From NCBI GenBank assembly GCA_001414345.1, contig LLCB01000130.1:84585-148584 (forward strand): 64,000 bases of DNA, read 5' to 3'. Below, one piece after another: positions 11,703 through 22,509 of the stretch. Numbering within the stretch: the stretch's first letter is position 1; every line of letters begins with the position of its first letter. Under the pieces are notes generated by a model. That model saw only the letters and a list, made by a program, of their open reading frames with translations, was not told where the DNA came from and did no database searches. The translations under genes and the position numbers were made by a program. This stretch comes from Hymenoscyphus infarciens (Eukaryota; Ascomycota; Leotiomycetes; Helotiales; Helotiaceae).

Positions 11703-13206
11703 TCACTTTGGTATTCCTCTCAACCCATTCCCCTTCCTCTTCTCAGCCATCACCTCTCTCCTCGAATACTTGAACATCCTCTTAGTAGACCCCGGGTTGG
11801 TACAATAAGAACTATTAACAAAGGTATAACACTTCGGTTCCTGGCAACAAGAACGAATACAGAATCCACCAGGACACTCTGCGTTTGAACCACAGGTAGT
11901 CAGAGAATTACATTCGGGATCGAAGGTGGGGTCTCTACATCTGCCTTGACCATCTGTATCAGGCTGACAGTACCCACGCGTTTTTCCACAGCCGGGCTGG
12001 CATTCATATTGGGTTGATTCATTGCATTGAGATGGATTGTTACATTTGGTGCTGACGTTTATGGCCTCGAGTTCTGCGGCGGTGGCGCATATTCCATTGA
12101 AACATGTATCGCCGGCCGGACACTAGAGAAGAAATATGTTAGTTTTTACATGTGGATAAGGAAGTATGGAATTTGCATACCTTTGTACCACAAGTTCCAC
12201 AATTCGCAGCATCGGTTTGGAAATTTGTGCAGTTTCCAGCGCAACTGCTCAGAGGAGATGCGCATGCTGTCGCGGTGGTTTGGACAGCCGTTCCAGAGGA
12301 TTCGATAATGGTTTTGGAAGACGCGATGCTTGCGGGTGATGCTACAGCGGTTGTTCTGATTCTGCTAGTTCTCGTTCTGACTCTACTACTGGCAGACACT
12401 GTTGCCGCCGGCCTCCCCGTGATTGCACTGCTTGAAAGATCACTTTGAGTTGTTTGAGCGCCTGGTGATTGGGACTGGATGAAAGTGAATGGAAGTAGAG
12501 ATGTCGAGGAGGATGTGGACGATGGTTCTGAGGAGATTTCGCTGCTGTGTGCCGATGTAGTTGATATTTCGCTTGCAGATGAGCTAGTTGCCAATATGGA
12601 AGAAGAACTTGGGCTAGACGAGCTGGCAGATGACGCGGAAGAAGATACTGTTTCAGACGAGCTAACACCGGACGTAGGTTGGGAAGAAGAGGAAGTCGAG
12701 GAGGGCAAAGTGGGAGACGTACTTGTCGAAGAAGCCGTGGCGGTAGAGGAGAGTGCAAAACACGTCGTTGTAGTGATACAGACGGTCTCGGCTGTAGAAG
12801 AGCTTGTTGATGAAAGGGGCACGGAAGAAATTGTGCTGGAAGTGCCTTCGGGGCTGGCGGTTGTGGCGTTGGCAGTGATGGTGGTTTGTGTGATTCCCGC
12901 ACAGGAACAAGCACTGCTGTATTCTGAAGGTTGACAAAATGGTGTTACATATGCAGGGATATCGGGGGTTGTAGTCGAGATACCAGGAGTAGCGGTAACT
13001 TTCATGTAATTTGAACAGTCTACGAGCCTCGAGGTAAGATCAGGCTCGATGTGAGCATCTGCCCCAGTAACCTCCCTCGCACAATTATCTTCATGGCAGT
13101 CCCGAGCTTGTAAGACGTTGTCGTGTGAATACCCAAGGGAGGCGTAAGAAGAAAGTAAAACAACTACTGCAAAAGATATCATATTGGCGGCGAATAAATA
13201 AGTCAC
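11703..13206 (-). CDS. Secreted Ser/Thr-rich, Cys-rich protein
   Basis: Two exons (13206-12181 and 12122-11703; 58-bp intron, donor GTATGC) give 481 residues. An N-terminal hydrophobic segment (ISFAVVVLLSSYASLGYS) is a clear signal peptide. A short Cys-containing region is followed by about 200 residues dominated by Ser and Thr, a probable O-glycosylated stalk. A Cys-rich module then begins CAGNCTNFQTDAANCGTCG and continues across the splice junction as CPAGDTCFNGIC. This Cys spacing resembles Stig1-like modules found in fungal extracellular proteins. The C-terminal 140 residues hold many more Cys pairs and a basic tail, with no obvious GPI signal. Probably a cell-wall or extracellular adhesive/structural protein; function not established. 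Its 3' end lies about 260 bp from the transposon-split zinc-finger gene. Confidence 0.85.
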
Positions 13207-13854
13207 TGAGGAGCAAAGAACTCCAAAAGAAAGGAAGACGATGAAGTATAAATCATTGCGCGGTGCATGAGTTTTTCTTCAAATAGATAAGCGAAAGAAG
13301 AGGAATGCACTCATTGATGTCATTTTTGACTCGACCGAGACCCAGGATTCCATCCCTCCAATAGTTGTTGGAATTCCCCTAAGGGCTTGGAAACCGAGAC
13401 CGCCGCACCTAAAAACGGAAGGATGTCTTAGTCCGAGACGTGACCACAAATTGCAGGGAGGAAACGAGGCAAAATCGTGTTTGGAGATGTTCTTTTGGAA
13501 CAAGACTGTCACCCAGATCGAGTGCAAGCTTGTATTCCACGTGATCTCCAATATCCGTGTTACACTCAGCCTAGACAACTCGTACAGGAATAGAGAAGCA
13601 GGTATGAGCCAAGACATGCAATAGTTTTGACTTGTGTTGACTTGTGTTGACTTGTGTTGAGAAATTTGGAATGACGGCAAAAACAAAGATACAAAGAAAC
13701 ATGCCGCATGATACGGGGATTTTCGAATCCACTTTCGGTCTCAAACTCGCGTGTAGAAACAAACATTGAAAAAGTCACCTGGATTGTAGGTAGAACTTCC
13801 AAAAATACTAGTACATACCAACAAGAAGCGCTACCGTGGCTGAGAATATAATCG
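13207..13854. other. Intergenic with a short tandem repeat
   Basis: About 650 bp between two minus-strand genes. It includes three copies of a 10-bp unit (CTTGTGTTGA) at 13631-13660. No coding family was recognised. Confidence 0.6.
13631..13660. repeat. 10-bp unit repeated three times
   Basis: Perfect tandem copies of CTTGTGTTGA. It lies upstream of the secreted Cys-rich gene and has no evident role. Confidence 0.8.
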
Positions 13855-15309
13855 CTACTGAGCCTCGACCTTCCTCGCCGCGTATACCTCGCCGGTCCTC
13901 TCAATTTCATCCTCCGCATTCTTGCCGCGGCCCTCCTTCTCCAGCTTTCTCACTAGAGGAAGTACTTGTTCTCCAAAATTGCTAATGTCTTCTTCGTAAT
14001 GCAAAAAAGCCAACAGTACAATATCAATTCCCAGGCTTTTCAACAACAGAATTCGATCTGCAACTTGTTCTTTCGTACCAATTAACTTGGTCTTGAAGCC
14101 ATCATTGTACTGGACCAAGTCCTCAAACTTGCTGTCGGCCCACATTCCTTTTTTGTTTCCAGTGCTTGCACCAGCTTGCTTGACAGCATCTCCAAAGGAA
14201 GCCACAGCTTCTTTGTCCGCCTTTCCCTGTATTTCGGAAAGTAGGCGGATAGCTTCTGCTTCGGTTTCCTTGACGATACAAAATCCATTGACGGCAAATT
14301 TGATGTCGTCTTCTCGACCCACTCTCTTCGCCCGGGCCCGTACGTCAGCAATTTGCTCTTGGAATCCCTCAAGTGTATTTCCGTTCATAAAATAATAATC
14401 AGAAGCATTTGCACCGTTTTCTCGGGCGTCGACGGAGTTCCCTCCCTGAAACACGAGGGGGTGCGGTCGTCCGGGGAGCACTAGAGGCTTTGGTGAGAGT
14501 GGGTAGTCGTGAAATTGGTAGAAATCGCCCTTGTAAGTGAAACTGTCCGTAGTCCAAATTCCCTTCAGACATTCGATGAACTCTCTACTACGACTAGAGA
14601 TGATGTCAGCTACGTAACCCAATAAGATCAGGGGAACAAACCGATATCGTTCAGCATGCTCTAGCCACCATTGCCCGATGCTTATAAATTCGGCTTTGAA
14701 CCACCCTGATACTACGTTGACAGATATTCGGCCATTTGTATAATTGTCAATGCTGGCAATTTGTTTTGCTGCGACCGCCGGGTTCCATGGTCCTGGGAGG
14801 AGAGCTGCGATGACATTGAGTTTTGTAGTATTGTGTAGTAGCGCCTGTGAAAAAGATACAGATTCATGTTGATTTTCCTATCATTTTACATCAGCCGCGG
14901 AGCTTTTTCCCCATCCCACAGCCACAAAAAGACTTACAGCACCATAGCCAGCCATAAACCGAATCTGAGTCAGAGCAAACTCAAAGCCAACCCTCTCAGC
15001 AGTCTGAGCATATCTCACATTTGACGCATAGTCCCATCTGTGAGCCTGTTAGGACTCGATTAAGGTTCGGTATGGAAACTTGTACTTGGTTCTCTGGGGT
15101 ATCTTAGAGATAACCAACCCCCCGGATACATTTGGTACCCAGTACGCAAACTTTACACGGTCGGACGAATCATTGATCTCATCCGGTGCTGTGTAATGAT
15201 AGCCATTTGTTTGCGTATCCGTCAGAATGCCATTAGTTTGTTTCGAGACTGCTTGTTGGACGATTGCAGAAATTGCTTGGAGTTGAGCTTCCGTGAAGGG
15301 TTCAGCCAT
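13855..15309 (-). CDS. Flavin-dependent dimethylsulfone monooxygenase-like (SfnG family)
   Basis: Four exons (15309-15086, 15037-14938, 14844-14642, 14593-13855; introns 48, 93 and 48 bp) give 421 residues. After a variable N-terminus, KFAYWVPNVSGGLVISKI opens a luciferase-like TIM-barrel domain. GFEFALTQIRFMAGYGA, LLPGPWNPAVAAKQIAS, VNVVSGWFKAEF and ERYRRSREFIECLKGIWT follow across the exons in the order seen in SfnG/SsuD-type FMNH2-dependent monooxygenases. Bacterial SfnG oxidises dimethylsulfone to methanesulfinate in sulfur scavenging; the fungal substrate is inferred. The family needs reduced flavin from a separate reductase, not seen nearby. It sits in a block with an MDR reductase, a small-anion transporter and an SfnB/DszC-like enzyme, which supports an organosulfur role. 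The 62 residues before the domain are poorly conserved and could be shorter. Confidence 0.9.
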
Positions 15310-16086
15310 TGTGAGCTGATGTGGACGCTGAAATCAAGTTTCAAAACGAAAACCAAGTAAAACAGAATGGTAGAAAGTATTATGTTGACAGACAAAAGAC
15401 ACTGTAGATAGGAGAGAGAGCCGTCGTCGGTCGATAAGGCCTCCACGGAAAATGACCAGCTGCATGGCCCACGGACTACTACCTGGGGCTTTACATCGTG
15501 TATTACCCGCCATGGGAAGAAAGAAGTATATGCTACGGAGCAATGCCCAAGCTGTACGACGATAGAAATGCCGATCCATTGATACATAGATCGACGCGGC
15601 ATTCGACACAATCTGCTCGAGAAATGATGTGCTCAACATGGTATACAGTCACTTATGGTGCCATGCCCAGTTCATAGGATCATAGTTATCCCCACGACGG
15701 AGAATTTCCAGACAACTCGGTTGCTGGTAAGGAAGGATATCAAAAGATAGCATGGCTCGCATGGCCAAATGCATGGTTGGATCAACTGGAGAAGGCACGG
15801 TGGGAGAAGGTGTTGGTTGAAATCAAAGTGGTCAAAGTGATACAAAAGGAAAGTTAGCCGAGATGGTCCAAGTCCTCGCCTTTCCTATTATGGCTTTCCC
15901 CTCTTTTACAAACTGCACATCTATAACCTATACCTATATTGACACTAGCTGAGACCAGCTACTATCTCTATGTTCGCGGTTGAGTCTATTTCTATGTGCT
16001 ATTCCTATGTGCTGGGCTTCTAGGTTGTGCGTTATCCCCCTTCCTCCTGTCCAGAGGAAAATCAGCCGCCGACCACCTGCACTACC
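15310..16086. other. Intergenic region
   Basis: Contains the promoter of the SfnG-like gene and the 3' flank of the MDR reductase gene, both read leftward. No other feature recognised. Confidence 0.6.
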
Positions 16087-17682
16087 TCATCGCAAGGTTG
16101 TCATCACCAATGGCACCACAATTCTAGGCCCATTCACGCTTCCATCTCGCAGCCTATCTAGGGCCGAGTTGATTCCTTTCAATCCACCCGCTGCGATCTC
16201 GATATCTGGCGTGGACAAGATCCGATATCTCAATAATTCCTCCAGCCACAGCTTCAACCCCTCTCCCAGGACAGGAGCCTCGTGAAAAAGCTTGATGGGG
16301 ACCGAATGGTAGGCAACCCCCGGTTCCTCTTTCTTTGGTACTCCCGTGAGGCCAACAACATGTCCCTGGGTTGCCTGTGGCCCTTCGTTCCCCTTCGCCT
16401 CGCATTTCAGCATACCTTCGGCAAGGAGACCCGCGCTCTCCTTGCCCACGGTATCAAGCCCAAAGCGGAGCTTTCCCCGGGTCACATTTTTGATAATATT
16501 GACCGCACGCTTAGTATCCAAACGGTCTACCAGGAGATCAGCGCCATGTTTGAGCATTCTCTCTCCGCTTCTTGCGACGTCTATCACCGCGATTACTCGC
16601 AGTCCGGCAAGTTTGGCGAGTTGGATCGCACAGCATCCACTAGCCGATGAGCCTGTCTCGATAAGTAGCTGATCATTGCAAAGCAAAGAGCAATCTCACC
16701 TCCCCAAATTGCAATCCAATCCCCTTTTTTTGCTCTGTCTTGGACTCTGATGCCGTCGAAGCATTCTGCTCTAATATCAACTGGCAACAAATTCCGGTCG
16801 AGTGATCTCACAATTTGAAGCAAATCCAAACCACGAGCCTTGCTTTCAAGTGAGAGGAAGTCCACCCCCAAGCACACACCAAGAGCGATTGAAGCTGCTA
16901 CAAAAGCAACCCCCAAGGGAGCAGCCTCCTCTGCACTTATTCCAGTAGGTAACTTGCAGGCATTGAAGTCTGATACCACAGCATATTGTTGAAATGCGGA
17001 TCGTCTGTTGTCGCGGTAATCCGTTGATATGGCCATGACCTATCTCATATTAGTCTGGGATAATTTCATAAGACAGAAACCTACCTTCTCCCCAATTTCA
17101 AATCGGGACGTGCTTCTGGGAGCCTTGACCACTTTCCCTGCAAAGTCACGACCACTAATACAAGGTAGTTGTGGCAGGCCAAAGCCGTAATCCCTAAACA
17201 TGCCGTCAGTATTTTTAAATTCCAGACACCAGACGAGGAGTCTCTCACGGTGCTTTCCAGTCTATAGGATTTAGTCCAACTACTTCCACTTCAACAAGCA
17301 TGTCATGTTCTTTGTCTAACGCGGGGATTGGATGCTCTCTGGTGTGTTCATATTTCTGTTTCGGCCCGTGTAAAAGTAGCACTTCTTGATTTCGAGCTTC
17401 GAAGTCCTCATTGTCTCTTGTTGGGTGATTCACTTTGTACTCCCACGGAAATTCGAAGTATAGATCTGAGGGTTTATCTGGCTTGGTTCCTGGCTCGGTC
17501 TCTGGCTCGGGCCAGCTATGAAAAATCGGCAATTCGCATTCTGAAGTCGGAGTTTTTGGCGGGGTCAGTGATTGAGAGATGTAGTTCTTGGTTTGGGACG
17601 ACATATCTCTTTCGGGGTAGACGGACGTAACACAGGCTACGGCTTTTTGCTGATGAGGATATTTGCACACAATTTTTGACAT
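16087..17682 (-). CDS. MDR-superfamily zinc-type alcohol dehydrogenase / enoyl reductase-like
   Basis: Four exons (17682-17249, 17193-17085, 17039-16700, 16652-16087; introns 55, 45 and 47 bp) give 482 residues. An N-terminal extension precedes the GroES-like domain (LVEVEVVGLNPIDWK, then ISGRDFAGKVV and FEIGEKVMAIS). The nucleotide-binding fold starts with GGSSASGCCAIQLAKLAGLRVIA, where the Gly/Ser-rich loop is typical of the toxD/trans-enoyl-reductase group rather than catalytic-zinc dehydrogenases. I do not see the structural-zinc Cys cluster. The enzyme probably reduces an enone or enoyl substrate with NADPH; the substrate is unknown. Odd points are the roughly 110-residue N-terminal extension and an insert before GDWIAIWGG. 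A Met at 17604 would shorten the protein by 26 residues. It is divergent from the transporter gene across a 515-bp spacer. Confidence 0.85.
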
Positions 17683-18197
17683 GGAGACGTATCATTTAGC
17701 CAAGGAACTTTTTTCGAAATTCTACCTTCGCGCGGGGCAGCTTGTTTGGTTGGATTGGCCCAACATAGATGCCCCGAGTGGCGACAATTGGGTTGGGCTA
17801 AGATTGTGTCTACCATGGGTTGCAAATTGCGTGCTTGAGATGCAGATGCTGCACCACACCCCGCCCCCACTCCATCCCCCCTCGTCATACCCCTCGTTTT
17901 TCCCCTGGTCCTCGCATAGACTAGATCTAGTTCTCATACTTTAATTCGCCGTCTTGTTTTCTAGGGGAATGGAAGTCAAAAGCGTCTCAGTCTGCTCTAG
18001 TTTTGAAGTATCTAAGTCCGTCATATGCTACAATTATAGCACCTTACTTATTGTTGGGTGTCAAACCATGGACGGCGTGATTTGCAAAAAACACCGTTGT
18101 ATGGTCTTCCACATGTGGAATTTTATATCTCGTGAAACTCCAACCCGACACGACAAACCTAAAAGATACAACTCCGATATTCTATACCTTTGTCAAT
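17683..18197. promoter_or_regulatory. Shared divergent promoter region
   Basis: The 515-bp gap between the minus-strand MDR reductase start and the plus-strand FUN34-family start must hold both promoters. No specific regulator site could be assigned by eye. Confidence 0.5.
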
Positions 18198-19245
18198 ATG
18201 TCATATGAGGATAATATAGAGCCTCATGTCGCAAGGCAAACTAGCTTAGAGGATGCCAAAGGGCAGGTCTACTCAGCTCTCACTCAGACGATAACGACTG
18301 CAAATGGTACATTTTCCCCAGTTGGCAATGGGAAACCGTATCCATACTTTGTACCAAGTACTGTGAAGAGCACTCTTGGTAGTCCGGTCAGTTACAAACT
18401 CTTTCATAGAACAGCTCTTCGAAGAGTATCCTAAATGTACCTCTTCTTCTTTTTTTTTACAACTGACGTTGCAAGACTGCACTCGCTATCGGTGCCTTCT
18501 CGACGACTCTCACAACTCTATCTCTGAGTTTGATGGAGTGGCGAGGAGTAACCACAACAAATGTTTATATCGGTAACTTCTTTTTCGGTCAGTTTCTGGT
18601 TTTTTGATTGCCCTGCAAGATAATTGAATATTCTACAGTTGCCGGCATTGGGATGGTCATTTCAGCACAATGGGAGTTGGTGTTGGGTAACTCCTTTGGG
18701 TACACTGCACTCAGTGCATTCGGTCAGTACTCTGTCCAGGTTTCCCACTACTTCTGACTAAACACAGGTTTCTTTTATGGCGGCTTCGGTGCAATCATCA
18801 CACCAATCTTCGGTGTCACAGAATCCTATGGCACCGATACAGCAGAATACAATAACGCATTAGGATTTTTCGTTCTCATGTGGGCTGTTCTAAATCTCTT
18901 CTTCCTATTCGGGAGTCTCCCAATGTAAGATCCATCCCCCATTTTTCTCTCAGCCTCCACTGAAAGCCCTCTAGAAATTTCGTTTACATCGGGATATTCT
19001 TCTTCGTTGAATTGGCATTTATTCTCGTGGCCGGCTCTTACTTTGCGACAGCTGATGGCCATCTTCCTGCTGCAATCGCGTTGAAGAAAACGGGTGGGGT
19101 ATTTGCATTTTTGGCGGGGTTGTTGGGGTATTATACTGTTGGTCATTTGATGTGTCAAACCGCTTTCTTTTGGCATTTCCCGATGGGTGATACCTCTAGG
19201 TTTTTTGTGAAGGGGAGAAGGGGTGGCGAGGAAAAAGATGTGTGA
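18198..19245 (+). CDS. GPR1/FUN34/YaaH (AceTr) family transporter
   Basis: Five exons (18198-18386, 18476-18587, 18639-18722, 18768-18924, 18975-19245; introns 45-89 bp) give 270 residues with matching phases throughout. A polar N-terminus precedes LGSP|TALAIGAFSTTL, which is split by intron 1 and corresponds to the conserved NPxxLxxxxF-type motif that begins the first membrane span. Six hydrophobic segments follow, with MEWRGV, FGYTALSAFGFFYGG and FVLMWAVLNLFFLFGSL as recognisable family blocks. Members export or import acetate, ammonium or related small molecules at the plasma membrane (yeast Ato1-3, Aspergillus AcpA). The Pro of NP is kept but Asn is replaced by Ser (LGSP). The substrate is not predictable; its neighbours suggest C1/C2 acid or organosulfur products. 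Confidence 0.9.
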
Positions 19246-20996
19246 TATTGTACTTGGAGGGAAACAGTTTCGCGATAGGACGATAAAACACAACATCAAC
19301 TCCCGAAGGATCAATAGACCATTGATCCTTTTCGCTCTCTGCGGTCTTGACATAGTATCAAATTTAAGAAAATAGATAGAAAAAAAAGAATACAACTCTT
19401 ATTTCTGGCAAGCACCAATTACAATGGAACTAGCGAATGCAGTGCGTTCTAATATATAGTCGGTTACACGGAGTACCCTGCGCTAGCCATTATCGAGTCC
19501 CAGTCTAGCAGAACTTCATCCATCCCCTGCTTGTTTGGATTTGCTTTCCCATGTTCTAGTGTGATGTGAGAATTGAAATCGAATGGTCTCATAAGACAGA
19601 ACGGGGTGCTAGCCGAATGTGAAGACCAAATAAACGAGAAGGATTATGATATCTAGGCAAACATTTGTTGAGCTCGGCATTTTACGCAAGGATAATTCGT
19701 CCTAAGTGCAACAAAAGTCTTTAGAGCCTAGAAAGGCCCTTGCGTTTGTGAGATTCACAGGTATTCTTTTCGCCTGAGACGAATTGAGCTTCTCAAATGG
19801 AGACTCATAGGCAGCTGAGTCGTGATATATAATCAAACTTTATTCCACTTTCTATGCCGGCATAACACAGTTGCCAATATTCGATAATATATTGATGTCA
19901 CTCTATCTTTGCCGTGCCTCTCTTGATGTCCACGAACGAATCGGTTGGTTCTAATATCGCTGTTGCTCGATGTGAGTTTCGGTTGGTTGCCTGGTAAACT
20001 CGAGTCCAGTTATTGGGTGGTCTACCACCTTCCAAATACAACAGAACATCGTGTACTCAGCATTGAGAAGGACCGAAAGTATCGAATCGGGTCACGGATC
20101 GGAACAATCCCGAACTCTGGTATAATATTATGAGCCTAGCACCACAATGAGCGGTGGGGTGGGTATGATGCCAACCATCTTCTATATTCATCTCCAATTG
20201 GTCCAACTTCACCAACCCGTCCACGGGTTGACACACGTTGCTTTGGCGACACTTTTGCTCGAAAACAGTGCTACAGTGCTACAGCATGGAGACCTTCTTA
20301 GGCCCGACGACACAACAAAATCGTTTTGACTTAGAGATTGCCTCGAGCTTGAGATCCTGTACCTATTGTACTTGTTGGTATTAGTGTTGCGCATAGGCGT
20401 GGGAAACACTTTTAGCGCCTAGATAAGGTGTTAACAGAGATAAACAGAAGTTTGTAGTCCGATCTACTCTGTCTACAGAGTGACAGTTACTACAAAACAA
20501 CCCTTCTCGCCTGTCGCCCTTTAAAAGGCTCGGGGGTAGTCACGTGAAGTTCTGTCACAAGTGGTATCTATGAAGTGAATTACGCATTGAAAGGAACCCC
20601 GGAAGGCAGGTTTAAATTCATCAAAATCAACATCATTCTTTGGTCGACGCCTGGTAACGAGGTTGACGTGATTGGGGATCGACCTGTACTTTTCTACGAC
20701 AGGAAAGTTTTCCGAGCCTTTTTAGTTACCACTGAACAAGCCCGACACTGTCGTGGTATCTATTCAGTTATTGCGCAATGCATCCCGTTTTTTCCTTCTC
20801 GTGTGGCTTCATGGTGTATTACTTTCTTATTCTGTGCTGAGCGAAAATGGCGTGTGGATGCACTGCAGTTGCATCATCCGCCCGAGATGCAGAGGTTATG
20901 TTGCAGTTCCGAGTATATGGTCGTGGAGCTATCTTTTCCCTGCCGTCCCTTTAAGTCTGGCTGTAATTCCCACATATTTTCTTTACATCCGCAACA
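19246..20996. other. Intergenic region, 1.75 kb
   Basis: Apparently non-coding. Small frames at 20575-21085 are in the leader of the next gene and look spurious. A perfect CACGTG lies at 20541-20546, about 450 bp upstream of the SfnB/DszC-like start. CACGTG is the Cbf1-type E-box used in yeast sulfur control, but the assignment here is only suggestive. Confidence 0.5.
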
Positions 20997-22509
20997 ATGA
21001 CTTCATTGACCCAAGAGACAAATATCGCGGGGGAAACCAAGAGTCAAAGCATCCTTCCAGCAAGCTCATCTCCAGAATCACATAGGGAATCAGATCCAAG
21101 CGTTTACGATATTCACCACCAAAAGTTCTTAAGTGACGGTCTCCCAGAAAACACCGAAGGCTGGCTGCAAAGAGCTCGTCGAGTATCTGAAATTCTCGCT
21201 GAAGATGCTGCCGCAAGAGATGTCGATAATAAGTCTCCCCGAGCAGAGGTTTCCCTTTTGAAAAGTGCAGGTCTTCTGAAAGTCCTAGGACCGACCTCCT
21301 TCGGTGGCGGCGGACAAACCTGGGAAGTAGGTTACAAGGTAATCAGAGAGGTTGCAAAGGGTGATGGAAGTATTGGAATGCTCCTGGGATATCACTTGCT
21401 TTGGTCTACCACGGCAAATGTTGTTGGCACTGATGAGCAAAAGGAAAGAGTCCAAAGATTGATCATTGAGAACAATTATTTTGTTGGAGGTTGGCAAACA
21501 TCCTAGATCCTTTCTATCATCATACTGATAGTTCAATAGGAGCGGTGAACCCTCGAGATAATGATCTCAAAAGTACTGACGATGGAGATCATTTAATCTT
21601 TAATGGTCACAAGCACTTCAATACCGGTGGCGTTGTGTCGGACTTGACCGTTTTTGAAGGTGTTCTGGATGGTACAGAGCATCATATCTTTGCACTCGCC
21701 AAAACTGAACAACCTGGGATTGAATTTGCTGCAAGTCAAACCCCAGAATCATGCAATCAAGCCAGTCATGTCTTGCTAACTTGTGTACCAGCACAATTGG
21801 AACAACGTTGGCCTTCGGTTAACTGAAAGCGGTAGTGTTAAAATTGGAAATATCAAGGTTCCGTGGGCTGATGCACTTGGCTGGGATACTTCAACAAAGA
21901 AACCAAACCCTGCAGTTCTCAATATTCCGTTCGCTACGCTTCTTCTTCCTACGATCCAACTCGTCTTTTCCAACTTTTACCTTGGCATTGCTCTCGGTTC
22001 GTTGGATTTCGCTTCCAAATACACCAAGAGTTCCACACGTGCTTGGCCATTCGGTGGAGACAACAAAGAATCCCCAACTGAGGAGTTTTATATTCTGGAG
22101 CGCTACGGCAACTTCTTTGCGCATCTTAGAGCAGCAGAAGCTCTGGCTGACCGTGCTGGCTCCGAAATCGCGGGCGTTTACACCAAGCATGGTGAGAAGA
22201 GAGGCATAACCGAGAGAGAAAGGGGGGAAGCTGCAGAATGGGTCGCTAGCACAAAGGTTGTGACGACCGATACTGCTTTGAGAGTTACTGCAGGGGTGTT
22301 TGAAGTTACTGGGGCTCGTGCAACCGGAAGAAAAGTTGGACTCGATCGATTTTGGAGAGACGTGAGAACACATACTCTTCATGATCCTGTAGCGTATAAG
22401 AACCGGGAGGTTGGCGAGTTTGCTTTGCTTGATAAAGTGGGTTCACCTTCTGGATTGTTCCAATCAAAGCTGACTTCTCCAGATTCCCGAGCCAACTTGG
22501 TACACTTGA
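20997..22509 (+). CDS. DszC/SfnB-like flavin monooxygenase (acyl-CoA dehydrogenase fold)
   Basis: Four exons (20997-21489, 21540-21730, 21792-22436, 22483-22509) give 451 residues. Exon 1 carries an acyl-CoA-dehydrogenase N domain (LLKSAGLLKVLGP, GDGSIGMLLGYH). The middle domain includes AVNPRDND, HKHFNTGGVVSDL and HNWNNVGLRLTESGSVKI. The helical C domain ends TLHDPVAYKNREVGE, and a 9-codon last exon encodes IPEPTWYT then stop, the typical family tail. Intron 2 (21731-21791) uses a GC donor (GCAAGT), and the join FA|HNW matches the family exactly. Members use FMNH2 to oxidise sulfur or nitrogen substrates (DszC on dibenzothiophene, SfnB in the dimethylsulfone pathway). Together with the SfnG-like gene 5.7 kb away it suggests organosulfur use; the substrate is not proven. 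Confidence 0.9.

Noticed and set aside
12152..12934. Long plus-strand frames opposite the Ser/Thr-rich gene
   Set aside because: They are antisense shadows of low-complexity Ser codons. The minus frame has a signal peptide, Cys modules and good splice sites.
20575..21085. Frames of 110-141 residues upstream of the SfnB/DszC-like gene
   Set aside because: They run through the leader and start of a well-supported gene in other frames and have no family resemblance.
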